DNA from: Brevundimonas sp.
GTDB taxonomy: Bacteria > Pseudomonadota > Alphaproteobacteria > Caulobacterales > Caulobacteraceae
NCBI RefSeq assembly: GCF_029946145.1
Contig: NZ_JAQSDY010000017.1
Span: 124,001 to 188,000 of the forward strand
Direction: 5' to 3'
Length of the DNA: 64,000 nucleotides
This document shows positions 31,101 through 44,050 of the stretch, piece after piece. The translations under genes and the position numbers were made by a program. Within the stretch, counting starts at the first letter, position 1; every line of letters begins with the position of its first letter. The notes below the pieces were generated by a model. It made no database searches and was not told the DNA's origin. It saw only the letters and a program-made list of their open reading frames with translations.

Positions 31101-32026
31101 TCCGGCGTCGGAGTCTTCAGCGGCTCGCCCGCGAAGGCGGCCGTCAGGTTCTGCATCAGCAGCATCAGCATGCCCTGCACGGCCTCGGTCGTGGCGCCGG
31201 CCGTGTGCGGGGTCAGCACCGTATTGGGCGTCTCGGCCCAGCGGGCCACATCCGTCGGTTCGTCCTCGAACACGTCCAGCGCCGCCTGACCCAGCCGGCC
31301 GTCCTTCAGGGCGGCGATGAGGGCGTCCTCGTCGACCAGCTGGCCGCGCGCGACATTGACCAGCAGCCCCTGCGGTCCCAGCGCCTCGATGACTTCCCGC
31401 GAGATGAGGCCGATATTGCTGTCGTCGGCCTTGCAGGCCACCACCAGAATGTCGCTGTCCCGCGCCAGTTCGAGCAGGGAGGCGGCGCGCGGCCAGGCGG
31501 CGGTCTTCTCGCGCGGCCCCCACCATTTCACCGTCATGCGCAGGGCCTCGGCCCGGCGCGCCACGGCCTCGCCGATGCCGCCGAGACCGACGATCCCGAC
31601 CCGCTGCCCGTGCAGCGACGGCGTGATCATCTTCGAATCCACGGTCCATTCGCCGGCCCGCAGCGCCCGGTCTCCGGCCGCGATCTGCCGCCGCGCGGCG
31701 AGGATCAGGCCGATGGCATGGTCGGCCACGTCCTCATGGTTCACCCCGGGCGCATGGGTGACCGGCAGGCCCCGCCCCCTGCACCATTCGGTGTCGATGC
31801 GGTCATAGCCCGAGGTGAAACAGGCGATCAGCTGCAGCTTCGGCAACTGTTCGATCAGCGCCTTGTCGAGCGGGAACTCCCCGGCCACGACCAGGGCCCG
31901 GATCTCGGCCTGCGCCTCCAGCGGCGGCCCTTCCCAGAAGCGGTAGACGGTCCACTGGCTCTCGAGAAAGGCTGTCAGCGGCGCGAGATGCCGCTGCATG
32001 ATGAGGAGGGCGGGGCGGTCGGTCAT
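31097..32026 (-). CDS. D-2-hydroxyacid dehydrogenase (glyoxylate/hydroxypyruvate reductase type)
   Basis: The 309-residue NAD(P)-dependent enzyme has the Rossmann fingerprint 'VGIVGLGGIGEAVARRAE'. The catalytic Arg is in 'LLVNVARGQLVDEDAL', the Glu in 'ALDVFEDEPT', and the His in 'TVLTPHTAGAT'. The N-terminal 'FTSGYDRIDTEWCRGRGLPVTHAPGVN' is typical of the family. It probably reduces glyoxylate or hydroxypyruvate; the precise substrate cannot be fixed from sequence. Confidence 0.88.
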   Translation of the reverse strand: MTDRPALLIMQRHLAPLTAFLESQWTVYRFWEGPPLEAQAEIRALVVAGEFPLDKALIEQLPKLQLIACFTSGYDRIDTEWCRGRGLPVTHAPGVNHEDVADHAIGLILAARRQIAAGDRALRAGEWTVDSKMITPSLHGQRVGIVGLGGIGEAVARRAEALRMTVKWWGPREKTAAWPRAASLLELARDSDILVVACKADDSNIGLISREVIEALGPQGLLVNVARGQLVDEDALIAALKDGRLGQAALDVFEDEPTDVARWAETPNTVLTPHTAGATTEAVQGMLMLLMQNLTAAFAGEPLKTPTPD

Positions 32027-32058
32027 GCGCCGACACTAGTCCACTCGCGCCCAATGAA

Positions 32059-32090
32059 AAACGGCCTCCCGATGGATCGGAAGGCCGTTT
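32059..32090 (-). terminator. Intrinsic terminator after ettA
   Basis: A stem of nine pairs (32059-32067 with 32082-32090) lies 16 bases behind the ettA stop. On the minus strand it runs into TTTTTCATT. It fits a factor-independent terminator. Confidence 0.85.
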
Positions 32091-32105
32091 CTCGAAGAGT
32101 TGGGT

Positions 32106-33773
<1,668 letters not shown>

Positions 33774-33971
33774 GAGGTGCGGTGCGCCTTGTCGTCCGGG
33801 GTTCAGGGGAGATTGGCGCGGGATGTAGCCGCCCGCCGCCAAGAGGGCAAATGAGGCGGGAATAGTGGCGCCTTCGGCGGTGACCCGGGAACCGCGATCC
33901 CTGACCGGCATTGACCGCCGGACCCGCCATTCAAGCCGCAGGTGCGCCCTTCGGCGCCTCGCGCCCGCGGC

Positions 33972-34340
33972 TCACCCCAGGCGGATCGGCCAGAATGCGC
34001 CGGGCGGGGAGTCGGGATCGGGCAGGTAGAGGGCGCCGAGGTAGGAAACCCCGAGCCAGAGCGAGGTCCACAGGCCCCACATCACCATCGCAAGAGGGAT
34101 GTCGGTCCCGGCGTCTCCCGCCGCGTCGATCTGACCTATCAGCCCGACCGCCGCCGCCGCCAGGGCGGTCGCGTAGACGACGATCCGCGACCACGGCCGG
34201 CACGCCAGCAGCGCCGTGGCTCCGATCACCAGCAAGGAGCCGGTCAGCAGCCACGGAAACTGGGGCACCCACATGCCGATGACCATGTGGAAGCCGCTGT
34301 AGAGCAGCAGGATCACGCCGGTGGCGCGGGGGAGGAACAT
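33972..34340 (-). CDS. Small four-helix membrane protein (122 aa)
   Basis: The product has four hydrophobic helices: about residues 6-25, 28-47, 53-72 and 82-103. It ends in a soluble tail (YLPDPDSPPGAFWPIRLG). 'GFHMVIGMW' after helix 1 may be of interest, but no catalytic motif is visible. No named family is recognised, though DoxX-like or DUF-type four-helix proteins have a similar layout. It stands alone, with about 200 bases to ettA. Confidence 0.7.
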   Translation of the reverse strand: MFLPRATGVILLLYSGFHMVIGMWVPQFPWLLTGSLLVIGATALLACRPWSRIVVYATALAAAAVGLIGQIDAAGDAGTDIPLAMVMWGLWTSLWLGVSYLGALYLPDPDSPPGAFWPIRLG

Positions 34341-34457
34341 GACCGGGTCAATCGCGAAGGTCTGAACAAGCGTCCGTCCATGTTGCGCCGACAGTCTTTA
34401 TCGTTGCCCTAACCCACAGGCTTAACGCCGCGGTCTCGCCCCGGCCGGCCGTTCGGC

Positions 34458-35069
34458 TCAGGCGTAGTTGAAGCTGACCGATATCCGCTCGCTCTTCGCG
34501 GCGTTCGGCGGCACCTCATGACGCAGCCAGCTCTCCCACATCAGCACCGTGCCGGCCTGGGGGGCCAGATAGACGAACGGCTTCTCGGCCTCGGGCGCAT
34601 CGGCGTGGACGCCCGGGCGGGCCATCATCATCGGCAGGCGGGGGTCTTCCAGCTTCAGGGCCGAGGCGCCGTCCGGCACCTCGACATAGACCGTCCCGCT
34701 CAGGAAGGCGTGCGGGTGGATGTGGCTGCTGTGGCCGCCGCCGGGCTTGAGAATGTTGACCCACAGACTGTCCAGCCGCGGCTTGCGCGCCAGATCGAAA
34801 TTCAGCGCCTTGGCATAGACGAGGGCATGCCGGTCGAGATGGCGTTTCAGCTCGGCGAACTCGGGCATCCGGTGCGGCAGGTCGGCCAGCGAACCATAGG
34901 AGGTATAGCCGCGATACCCGTGCTCGCGGCACCAGGCCCGCCCGGCCTGATCCTCGAGGGCGAGGATGCGACAGGCGTCGGCCAGCGCGGCGTTGAAGGC
35001 CGCGAAGCCGGGGCCGGTGGCCAGGGAGGCCTCATAGACCTGGGTGACGAAGAGGGGGCGCAGGGACAT
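34458..35069 (-). CDS. 2OG-Fe(II) oxygenase family protein (TIGR02466-like)
   Basis: The 203-residue product has a double-stranded beta-helix fold typical of TIGR02466 putative oxygenases. Iron ligands are suggested by 'HSSHIHPHAFLSGTVYVEVP' and the distal His in 'WLRHEVPPN'. The Arg in 'SERISVSFNYA' would bind 2-oxoglutarate. 'GTVLMWESW' lies just before the distal His. The substrate is unknown. A tandem and inverted repeat lies immediately upstream, leaving little room for a promoter unless it is inside the repeat. Confidence 0.82.
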   Translation of the reverse strand: MSLRPLFVTQVYEASLATGPGFAAFNAALADACRILALEDQAGRAWCREHGYRGYTSYGSLADLPHRMPEFAELKRHLDRHALVYAKALNFDLARKPRLDSLWVNILKPGGGHSSHIHPHAFLSGTVYVEVPDGASALKLEDPRLPMMMARPGVHADAPEAEKPFVYLAPQAGTVLMWESWLRHEVPPNAAKSERISVSFNYA

Positions 35070-35080
35070 GGGGAAATCTG

Positions 35081-35222
<142 letters not shown>

Positions 35223-35225
35223 CCT

Positions 35226-35984
35226 TCACCACCCCAGCGCCGCTTCCCCCCGCAGGATCGCCTCCGCCTCCGCCGTATGCTTCGCTCCGCCACGTTCATG
35301 CAGCACCAGCGGCGGCAACAGCCTCAGCGGCGCCTTGCCCGTCCGGATCGCGCTGACCAGCACGCGCCTGGCGGGTTCATCCGCATACGGATGAATGCCG
35401 CGTACGGCGAACGATCCGGCCTTCTCGCTCAACAGGATCAGCAGGTCGGCCAGCCGGTCCGCCCGGTGGATGACCACGACCCGGCCGCCCTCGCGCACGC
35501 CCTTCAGCAGGAAGTCCGTCCACGCCTTCAGCCCGTCGTCCGCCATCCAGGCCCCGCGCTTGCCGGGCGCCGGCGCCCTCAACGCCCCCGGGTCGTCGAA
35601 GAAGGGCGGATTGGACACCGCCCAGTCGAAGGGTGCGATCTCCAGCGTCCGGAAGCCCGCCGCCACGTCGCCGGTCACGATCGTCGCCTCCGCCCCGTTC
35701 AGCGCTGCATTCTCCCGCGCCAGCGCCGCCATGGCCGGATCGCGCTCCAGCCCGGTCAGGCGGACGCCCCGCCGCCGCGCGGCGATCTGCATCAGCACCG
35801 CGCCGGCGCCGCAGCCCGCCTCCAGCACCCGCTGCCCCGGCGTCGCGTCCACGGCCGCCGCCAGCAGGGCCGCGTCCATGCCCGCGCGATACCCCTTCGC
35901 CGGCTGGCGCAGGCGGACGCGGCCGCCCAGCAGGGCGTTCTCGACGATTTCGACGCCGTCGGATTGAGATGGTGCGGCGGTCAC
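35226..35984 (-). CDS. TrmN6-like tRNA (adenine-N6) methyltransferase
   Basis: The 252-residue product is a class I methyltransferase. It has the SAM loop 'VLEAGCGAGAVLMQIAAR', the acidic 'LTGLERDPAMAALAREN', and the 'SNPPFF' motif of N6-adenine methyltransferases. Its N-terminal 'ENALLGGRVRLRQPAKGYRAGMDAALLAAAV' matches the TrmN6 (YfiC) group, which modifies A37 of tRNA1(Val). The target in this organism is not certain. It diverges from the polyprenyl synthase gene. Confidence 0.85.
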   Translation of the reverse strand: MTAAPSQSDGVEIVENALLGGRVRLRQPAKGYRAGMDAALLAAAVDATPGQRVLEAGCGAGAVLMQIAARRRGVRLTGLERDPAMAALARENAALNGAEATIVTGDVAAGFRTLEIAPFDWAVSNPPFFDDPGALRAPAPGKRGAWMADDGLKAWTDFLLKGVREGGRVVVIHRADRLADLLILLSEKAGSFAVRGIHPYADEPARRVLVSAIRTGKAPLRLLPPLVLHERGGAKHTAEAEAILRGEAALGW

Positions 35985-36088
35985 GCGGCTTGACCCTTCA
36001 TGGCCCGATCACCATTGTGCGCCGCATCGCCGCCCGGCAAGGCGGCGGCTGGATTTTCCGGTGCGATCCTCCCCCCGCGCCGCGCCGA

Positions 36089-37132
36089 GTGAGTTTTCCG
36101 TTGGACGCTGTCACCGTCGCCGATCCCCGCTCGAAGGGAGACGTCGAGCCGCTGGTTCGGCTGGCGAAGGGCGACATGGCGGCCGTCGACGCCCTGATCA
36201 TCGCGCGGATGCAGTCCCAGGTGCCGGTGATTCCCCTGCTGGCCGACCATCTGGTCAGCGCCGGCGGCAAGCGGCTTCGTCCCCTGCTGACCGTGGCCGC
36301 CGCCAGAGCAAGCCAGGACGGGGCGGCGGGCGCCACGGGCGACATCACCGCCCCGGTCAAGCTGGCCGCCGCGGTCGAGTTCATCCACACCGCCACCCTG
36401 CTGCACGACGACGTCGTGGACGGGTCCAACCTGCGCCGGGGCAAGACCGCCGCCCATCTGATCTGGGGCGCGCCGTCCAGCGTCCTGGTCGGCGACTTCC
36501 TGTTCGCCCGCGCCTTCGAGCTGATGGTCGAGACCGGCCAGATGCGCGCCCTCGGCATTCTCGCCCGCGCCTCCAGCGTCATCGCCGAGGGCGAGGTGCT
36601 GCAGCTGACCCGCGCCCACGACCTGAATCTGGATCAGGAAACCTATCTGCGCATCATCTCGGCCAAGACCGCCGAACTGTTCGCCGCCGCCGCCGAAGCG
36701 GGCGCGGTCGGGGCAGGGGCGGGCGAGAAGGCCGTTCAGGCCCTGCGCGCCTATGGCCTGAACCTCGGTCTGGCCTTCCAGCTGGCCGACGACGCCCTCG
36801 ACTACGGCGGCGTGTCCGAGGAACTGGGCAAGAACGCCGGCGACGACTTCCGCGAGGGCAAGGTGACCATGCCCCTTCTGCTGGCCGCCGCCCGCACGCG
36901 CGGCCGCGAGGACGCCTTCTGGGACCGCACCATCAACAAGGGCCAGCGCACCGAGGACGACTTCCGCCGCGCCCGCGAACTGGTCGTCGGCACGGGCGCC
37001 GTCAGCGCCACGCTCGACACCGCCCATCAATACGCCGACGCCGCCAAGGCCGCGCTCAAGGGCCTTCCCGCCGGCGAGTGGCGCGCCGCCCTGGAACAGC
37101 TGGCCGACTTCGCGGTCAGCCGCGCGGCGTAA
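36089..37132 (+). CDS. Polyprenyl diphosphate synthase (octa/decaprenyl type)
   Basis: The product is 347 residues from the chosen GTG at 36089; a TTG at 36101 is possible, and the longer open frame overlaps the divergent gene. It condenses isopentenyl diphosphate into the long side chain of ubiquinone. The first aspartate-rich motif is 'LLHDDVVDGS' (Asp107, 108 and 111) and the second is 'QLADDALDYGG'. 'GGKRLRPLLTVAAA' is the IPP-binding region. The product length cannot be fixed by eye; the position fits the essential ubiquinone synthase of alphaproteobacteria (IspB-like). Confidence 0.92.
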   Translation: MSFPLDAVTVADPRSKGDVEPLVRLAKGDMAAVDALIIARMQSQVPVIPLLADHLVSAGGKRLRPLLTVAAARASQDGAAGATGDITAPVKLAAAVEFIHTATLLHDDVVDGSNLRRGKTAAHLIWGAPSSVLVGDFLFARAFELMVETGQMRALGILARASSVIAEGEVLQLTRAHDLNLDQETYLRIISAKTAELFAAAAEAGAVGAGAGEKAVQALRAYGLNLGLAFQLADDALDYGGVSEELGKNAGDDFREGKVTMPLLLAAARTRGREDAFWDRTINKGQRTEDDFRRARELVVGTGAVSATLDTAHQYADAAKAALKGLPAGEWRAALEQLADFAVSRAA

Positions 37133-37138
37133 GCGGCT

Positions 37139-37555
37139 TCAACAGGCGATTGCTGCAACCTGACCCGATGCGGCGAAGTCCAGAAGGGGACGGTCCCGCG
37201 TCATAAGTCGGTAGCCCATGGCACGCGCCGTCGCTGCGATGATGCGATCGGCCGGATCGCGCAAAAGCGGACCGGGAAGCTGGGACGAGGCTATCAGGAT
37301 GTCCGGCGTTAACGGGGCCAGATCGACGCCGAGGTCCAGCACCTGCTCAAACCAGTTCGACGGCGGCAAGCTAAGGATCAGGCGTCCCCTGGAGACCAGA
37401 AGGCCGATTTCCCAAGCCGTGATGGGCGACACCAGAACCTGTGTTCCAATCTCCTGGGCTTCCTGCAGCGCCGCTTCGCTCTCCGGTCTGAATACGGAAC
37501 CGGCCTGTAGCCAGATCACAGCACAGGTATCCAGCAGGATGGGCCGAGCCTTCAC
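37139..37555 (-). CDS. vapC: VapC-like PIN-domain toxin
   Basis: The 138-residue PIN-domain ribonuclease has the acidic residues Asp9 ('LLDTCAVIWL'), Glu49 ('SPITAWEIGLL'), Asp100/Asp103 ('LRDPADRIIAAT') and Asp121 ('LMTRDRPLLDF'). This is the complete set for Mg-dependent cleavage of RNA. Such toxins usually cut tRNA or rRNA. Its start overlaps the stop of the upstream gene by 4 bases (ATGA), the classic order antitoxin-toxin. The upstream gene is an unusual antitoxin candidate. Confidence 0.88.
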   Translation of the reverse strand: MKARPILLDTCAVIWLQAGSVFRPESEAALQEAQEIGTQVLVSPITAWEIGLLVSRGRLILSLPPSNWFEQVLDLGVDLAPLTPDILIASSQLPGPLLRDPADRIIAATARAMGYRLMTRDRPLLDFAASGQVAAIAC

Positions 37556-37947
37556 CGCTCGGCATCCCAGGCCTCTCCGGTCGGGGCGGTGATATCCACG
37601 CCCTCGGGAATGGTCACCGTGCCACCCAGCTGTGCCCGGATGCGGTCAAGGAATCCGATGCTGCGCGCGGGGCGGACCGCGGTTTTCATTGGGGCCGGAG
37701 TGGTGTTCGACTTCCGGAACACCAGCCGCCGCGAACCCATGTCAACGCGTTCGGTGATGAAGCCTGCCGCGAGCCATGCCTTGGTCATTACATTGTTGGA
37801 CGGGTTGTTGCTCCACCACGCTCGAATGCCGCTGGCCTTTTCCGGCAGAGGGAAACCGAGCACCCGCTCGATCTCGCTGAAACTCATAGGCACTTCCTGA
37901 GCGCGTTGCGCCGACAGAAACTGTGTTAGCGGCTCATATTTGGACAT
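37552..37947 (-). CDS. Putative antitoxin: DUF7662-like N-domain with a VapB-like tail
   Basis: The 131-residue product starts MSKYEPLTQFLSAQRAQEVP. The N-terminal 75 residues ('MSFSEIERVLGFPLPEKA', 'IRAWWSNNPSN', 'AWLAAGFITERVDM') match small bacterial proteins I believe are listed as DUF7662, not a standard antitoxin fold. The C-terminal tail ('LGGTVTIPEGVDITAPTGEAWDAER') looks like the toxin-wrapping tail of VapB/Phd antitoxins. It is translationally coupled to vapC, and a 17-base palindrome lies upstream. The antitoxin role is inferred from this context. The DUF number is from memory. Confidence 0.7.
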   Translation of the reverse strand: MSKYEPLTQFLSAQRAQEVPMSFSEIERVLGFPLPEKASGIRAWWSNNPSNNVMTKAWLAAGFITERVDMGSRRLVFRKSNTTPAPMKTAVRPARSIGFLDRIRAQLGGTVTIPEGVDITAPTGEAWDAER

Positions 37948-37976
37948 GGGTCACCTGCTCGTCGATGACGAGATCA

Positions 37977-37993
37977 AAACACACTGTGTGTTT
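37977..37993. promoter_or_regulatory. 17-base perfect palindrome, likely toxin-antitoxin operator
   Basis: AAACACACTGTGTGTTT has two 8-base arms around a single central T and lies 30 bases upstream of the antitoxin start. Toxin-antitoxin operons are normally autoregulated through such a dyad. Its AT-rich ends stand out in this genome. Confidence 0.65.
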
Positions 37994-38011
37994 ATTTCAA
38001 GGTGTAAGTTT

Positions 38012-40341
<2,330 letters not shown>

Positions 40342-41064
40342 GTGCAGATGCGCCGCCTCCTCGACTTCATCCTCAACATGGAGGCCCATCGCTGGCGGGC
40401 CGTGCTGGCGACGGCGCTGCTGCTCGGCGCGACGGTCACCCTGCTGGCGGTCGGCAAGAGCCAGCTGGGGCTGGCGGCCGAGGAGAATCTCGAGGCCTGG
40501 CTGCAGGGTTATTCCGGCAGTCCCTGGGCCTTCGCGGCCACGGTCATCCTGTTCATCGCCGCCGCCTTCATCGGCGCGCCGCAGTTCATCCTGATCGCCG
40601 CCTGTGTCGTCGCCTTCGGGCCGTCGCTGGGCTTCTTCTACAGCTGGGCCGCCACCGTCATCTCCGCGGGCGTCACCTACTGGATGGGACGCGGGCCGAC
40701 GGCGCGGCTGGTCGACCGGTTCGGCGGCCGGACCATGGGCCGGCTCAAGGGTTTCGTCGGCAAGAACGCCTTCTACGCCAGCTTCATGATCCGCAACGTG
40801 CCCTCGGCCCCGTTCATTGTCGTCAACATGGCCTTCGGCGCGACCCGGGCGTCGTTCTGGCGCTATCTGGCGGGGTGTGGCCTGGGCATCCTGCCCAAGA
40901 CCGCCCTGGTGTCCTTCTTCGGCGGGGCGGTGGTTTCGGCGGTCAGCGGCGACGGCGTGTGGACCTCGCTGATCCTCGCCGGGGTCGCCGTGGTGTGGCT
41001 GGGCCTGATGCTGGGCGTGCGCGAGATGGTGAAACGGCGCGAGGCCGCGTCGGGCGCCGACTGA
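40342..41064 (+). CDS. TVP38/TMEM64 (VTT-domain) family membrane protein
   Basis: The 240-residue protein has about five membrane helices. The VTT-domain core is seen as 'AFIGAPQFILIAACVVAFGPSLGFFYSW', 'GVTYWMGRGPTARLVDRFGG', 'NAFYASFMIRNVPSAPFIVVNMAFG' and 'GILPKTALVSFFGG'. The F/Y...R...P pattern matches the DedA/TVP38 superfamily, whose members move or scramble lipids or lipid carriers. The start may be GTG 40342 or ATG 40348; the ribosome site is poor for both, so coupling to the gene before is likely. Confidence 0.82.
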   Translation: MQMRRLLDFILNMEAHRWRAVLATALLLGATVTLLAVGKSQLGLAAEENLEAWLQGYSGSPWAFAATVILFIAAAFIGAPQFILIAACVVAFGPSLGFFYSWAATVISAGVTYWMGRGPTARLVDRFGGRTMGRLKGFVGKNAFYASFMIRNVPSAPFIVVNMAFGATRASFWRYLAGCGLGILPKTALVSFFGGAVVSAVSGDGVWTSLILAGVAVVWLGLMLGVREMVKRREAASGAD

Positions 41065-41225
41065 ACCGCCGGTCACGGCTTCGACAGCACCGCTTGGAAG
41101 GGCTTGTATTCGCCCTCGCACACGGGCAAACGAGCCGTAAGGTCGGTCAGGCGATAACGATCAGGAGGCGGTGCGTGGGGATGCGCATGGCCGGGGCGTC
41201 GCCGAAACGGATCGAGACTGACTAA

Positions 41226-42305
<1,080 letters not shown>

Positions 42306-42443
42306 GGGTCAGGTCGAAACATCGCCTTGAATCCCTGCCATCACGGGGTTCGCGCCGGTTCCCAACGGGCCCGGATTTTGCGATAGGCTGCAGACGTCGG
42401 CGGGGGGCTCCCGCTGATTCCCTCTTTTCCAGGAAGGCGCGCC

Positions 42444-43535
42444 GTGGCGTTTCGCGACGGACCGTTCGAAAACATCAAGGTGCCGCTGGTCTGGACCGCG
42501 GCGGTCGCTGTCGTGCTTGCCGCGATCGGCTGCATCCTGCTGCTGATCAGCGACGCCCGGGCCCAGACCTCGCCCTACCAGCCCGTCCGCTCGGGGGCCG
42601 AGGCGGTGGCAGGTCCGGTCGGCGGAGTCTTCGCCGCCCCGGTCCGCTGGTTTGGCCACGCCACCGACTATGTCGGCGGCTATTTCTTCGCCGTCTCCGA
42701 GAACCGTCGGCTCAAGCGCGAGCTGGCCGAACTGGCGCCCTGGCGCGACCAGGCCATCGCCCTCAAGAACGTCAACGGCCGCTATGAGGCCATGCTGGGC
42801 ATCCGGCCCGAGCCGCCGGTGGCCATGCAGACGGCCCGCTCCATCTCCGACACCCGCGGTCCGTTCTCGCGGGCCCGGCTGATCGACGCCGGCTCGGCCA
42901 AGGGCGTGAAGGTCGGCAATCCCGTGATCAATGAGCACGGCCTGGTCGGCCGCATCGTCGGAACCTCGTCGGGCGTCAGCCGGATGGTGCTGCTGACCGA
43001 CGTCGCCAGCCGCACGCCGGTGCTGGTCGACCGCACCGACGCCCGCGCCCTGCTGACCGGCGACGGCAGCGACAATCCGCGGCTCGAATTCGTCCGCGGC
43101 GTCGGCGCCGTCCAGGCCGGCGACCGCATCCTGTCCTCGGGCGACGGCGGCGGCTTCCCGCGCGGCGTGCCGATCGGCGTCGCCGCCAAGGGCATCGACG
43201 GTTCCTGGCGGGTCAAGCTGTTCAGCGACCGGGGCGCCATCGACTATGTCCGCGTCATGCTGTTCGAGGACTTCGGCCAGCTGATCGGTTCCGACGACCT
43301 CAACGCCCCGCCGCTGGCCGGTCTGGGCGCCCTGTCGGAGGCCACCCCCGCCCAGGCCGCCGCCATCACCGATTCCGCCGCCCGCCGCGACGCCGCCCGC
43401 GCGCGTTCCGAGCAGGCCGCCGCGGATACGGCCCGCGCCGACGCGGCCGAGGCCGCCCGGCCCCGCCCCGCCGCGCCCGCGCCGGCGGCCGCTCCGCCGC
43501 CCGAAGCCGCCCCGCCCGCGGGAGGGACCGAATGA
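42444..43535 (+). CDS. mreC: Rod shape-determining protein MreC
   Basis: The 363-residue protein starts with GTG. It has one N-terminal membrane helix ('VAVVLAAIGCILLLIS'), a short coiled coil ('SENRRLKRELAELAPWRDQ') and the MreC beta-barrel periplasmic domain ('GVKVGNPVINEHGLVGRIVGT', 'ILSSGDGGGFPRGVPIGV'). A long Ala/Pro/Arg-rich C-terminal tail from about residue 295 follows, typical of Caulobacterales. It links MreB to penicillin-binding protein 2. It overlaps mreD by 4 bases. Confidence 0.95.
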   Translation: MAFRDGPFENIKVPLVWTAAVAVVLAAIGCILLLISDARAQTSPYQPVRSGAEAVAGPVGGVFAAPVRWFGHATDYVGGYFFAVSENRRLKRELAELAPWRDQAIALKNVNGRYEAMLGIRPEPPVAMQTARSISDTRGPFSRARLIDAGSAKGVKVGNPVINEHGLVGRIVGTSSGVSRMVLLTDVASRTPVLVDRTDARALLTGDGSDNPRLEFVRGVGAVQAGDRILSSGDGGGFPRGVPIGVAAKGIDGSWRVKLFSDRGAIDYVRVMLFEDFGQLIGSDDLNAPPLAGLGALSEATPAQAAAITDSAARRDAARARSEQAAADTARADAAEAARPRPAAPAPAAAPPPEAAPPAGGTE

Positions 43536-44050
43536 GACGCCCCGTCGCGGTCCGCATCGTCGGGCCGATGCAGTGGATCGTCTATCCGGCCCTGATCACG
43601 GTCGCGGTCACCATCATCCTGGGCACCCCGGTCGAGATTTTCGGCCTGAACCTGCCCGAGCCGGTCATCCCCATGGTGCTGGCCTTCGCCTGGCCGTTGA
43701 TCCGGCCCTCGGTCGTCGCGCCGCTGGCGTTGACCAGCCTGGGCCTGGGCCTGGACATCTTCACCTATGGCCCGCTGGGTCTGTGGGCCCTGTCGCTGCT
43801 GGCCATCTATGCGGTGGTCCTGGCCTCGCGCAGCTTCCTGATCGGCCAGGACACGGCCGTCCTGTTCGTCTGGTACGCGGCCTGCTGCGGCCTGGCCTTC
43901 CTGCTCGTCTATGTCGTGCGGATCTTCATCGACCACAACGCCGCCAGCCTCCTGGCCCTGATCGGCCAGATCGTCCCCACCCTGCTGCTGTTCCCGTTCG
44001 CCCACCAGATGATCGAGCGGTTCGAAGACGGCGACGTGAGGTTCCGATGA
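43532..44050 (+). CDS. mreD: Rod shape-determining protein MreD
   Basis: The 172-residue integral membrane protein has about five hydrophobic helices ('QWIVYPALITVAVTIIL', 'MVLAFAWPLIRPSVVAPLAL', 'LWALSLLAIYAVVLA', 'AVLFVWYAACCGLAFLLVYVV', 'LLALIGQIVPTLLLFPF'). Sequence similarity in this family is low; the call rests on length, topology and its place between mreC and mrdA with 4-base overlaps on both sides. Confidence 0.93.
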   Translation: MRRPVAVRIVGPMQWIVYPALITVAVTIILGTPVEIFGLNLPEPVIPMVLAFAWPLIRPSVVAPLALTSLGLGLDIFTYGPLGLWALSLLAIYAVVLASRSFLIGQDTAVLFVWYAACCGLAFLLVYVVRIFIDHNAASLLALIGQIVPTLLLFPFAHQMIERFEDGDVRFR

